DNA from: Paramacrobiotus metropolitanus
Lineage: Eukaryota > Tardigrada > Eutardigrada > Parachela > Macrobiotidae
Length of the DNA stretch: 64,000 nt
NCBI RefSeq assembly: GCF_019649055.1
Contig: NW_026570501.1
Coordinates: forward strand, 1-64,000
Direction: 5' to 3'
A program made the translations under genes and the position numbers. Shown here piece after piece: positions 63,702 through 64,000 of the stretch. How positions within the stretch are numbered: the stretch's first letter is position 1; every line of letters begins with the position of its first letter. The notes below the pieces were generated by a model. The model searched no databases, had not been told where the DNA came from, and saw nothing but the letters and a program-made list of their open reading frames with translations.

Positions 63702-64000
63702 ATATTTTATTGTACCAAAACATAAAATGTCAGAACGTGCTGCGGAAATTCAAGTTAACAAGGAACCGCCAGAAGCAGTGAAAGTACTATCTCTGGATAA
63801 CCTGACTGCAAAAATCTTAAAAAGAGGTGATATAAGTGACTGGGAGAAAGCGGAACTATTAAGATCTACCTTAGAACGATTTCTTGCACTAAAACCCCAA
63901 GCGTTTGAAGAGCCCGTTGCGAAGCCGCCACCACCGGTACTTTCCCATACAAAAGCAGTACCGGCACCACCAAAGCCGAAAAAATCAAAAAAGGTTACTG
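63694..64000 (+). CDS. Proline/lysine-rich element protein, cut by window end
   Basis: Starts at ATG 63694 inside the stop region of the preceding gene and is open to the last base (102 codons). The N-terminus MDEYFIVPKHKMSERA is followed by a helical part (SLDNLTAKILKRGDISDWEK, ELLRSTLERFLA), then PPPPVLSHTKAVPAPPKPKK. Similar layout to the uncharacterised ORF next to the pX-like gene in adintovirus-type elements. The 3' part lies beyond the window. Confidence 0.7.
   Translation, partial: MDEYFIVPKHKMSERAAEIQVNKEPPEAVKVLSLDNLTAKILKRGDISDWEKAELLRSTLERFLALKPQAFEEPVAKPPPPVLSHTKAVPAPPKPKKSKKVT

Noticed and set aside
1-64000. CRISPR array, riboswitches or bacterial operons
   Set aside because: Repeats are contiguous minisatellites or inverted repeats without unique spacers, and gene structure with introns is eukaryotic.

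Overview
Eukaryotic, animal-type DNA. Genes are split by short GT-AG introns (about 35-200 bp, many 44-79 bp), and more than half of the window is transposons, fold-back repeats and minisatellites. The gene families (BTB-BACK-Kelch proteins, an F-box protein, astacin metalloproteases, secreted LRR-like proteins, defensin-like CS-alpha-beta peptides) fit a small-genome ecdysozoan. A tardigrade is my best guess, but this rests on family resemblance, not on a search.

Left part (1-30 kb) is mostly mobile DNA. It holds nested MITEs (0.75-1.6 kb), a split FLYWCH/MULE-like transposase gene with a nonsense codon (3.4-5.8 kb), a TTAA-flanked fold-back MITE (8.7-9.35 kb), a defensin-like exon (11.25-11.4 kb), a three-exon F-box gene (11.4-12.7 kb), a 5'-truncated kelch duplicate (13.2-13.8 kb) next to a GTTGTC satellite, a broken tyrosine recombinase (16-17 kb), a complete Tigger/pogo transposon with perfect 30-bp TIRs and an open four-exon transposase (17.17-19.13 kb), a nest of inverted repeats (19.6-21.4 kb), a second GTTGTC satellite in inverse orientation (22.1-22.7 kb), and a young non-autonomous LTR retrotransposon with LTRs that read as identical (24.05-26.7 kb).

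Middle part (30-54 kb) is the gene-rich part. It holds a kelch gene (+, 30.3-34.4 kb) with MITEs in or beside its exons, a full BTB-BACK-Kelch gene (-, 39.0-36.05 kb, seven exons, 587 codons), a cluster of secreted LRR-like genes and astacin genes (-, 41.3-48.5 kb; one intact astacin, two apparently intact LRR-like exons, and one decayed copy of each), and a third BTB-BACK-Kelch gene (-, 53.05-49.3 kb). Two copies of a defensin-like exon lie at 11.3 kb and 54.0 kb. Fragments of an RT-element C-terminal domain lie at 27.3, 29.4, 40 and 53.7 kb.

Right part (about 55.5-64 kb, running off the end) is one end of a Maverick/Polinton/adintovirus-type large DNA element. It has tandem repeats, an unknown left-strand ORF, a protein-primed family B DNA polymerase interrupted by short introns and by several frame breaks, a small membrane protein, an A32/FtsK-HerA-type packaging ATPase, a small basic/hydrophobic virion-like protein, and the start of a proline/lysine-rich protein. 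The last three are packed with 8-17 bp overlaps, as in a virus. Capsid, protease and integrase genes are not in the window and would lie beyond 64 kb or be absent.
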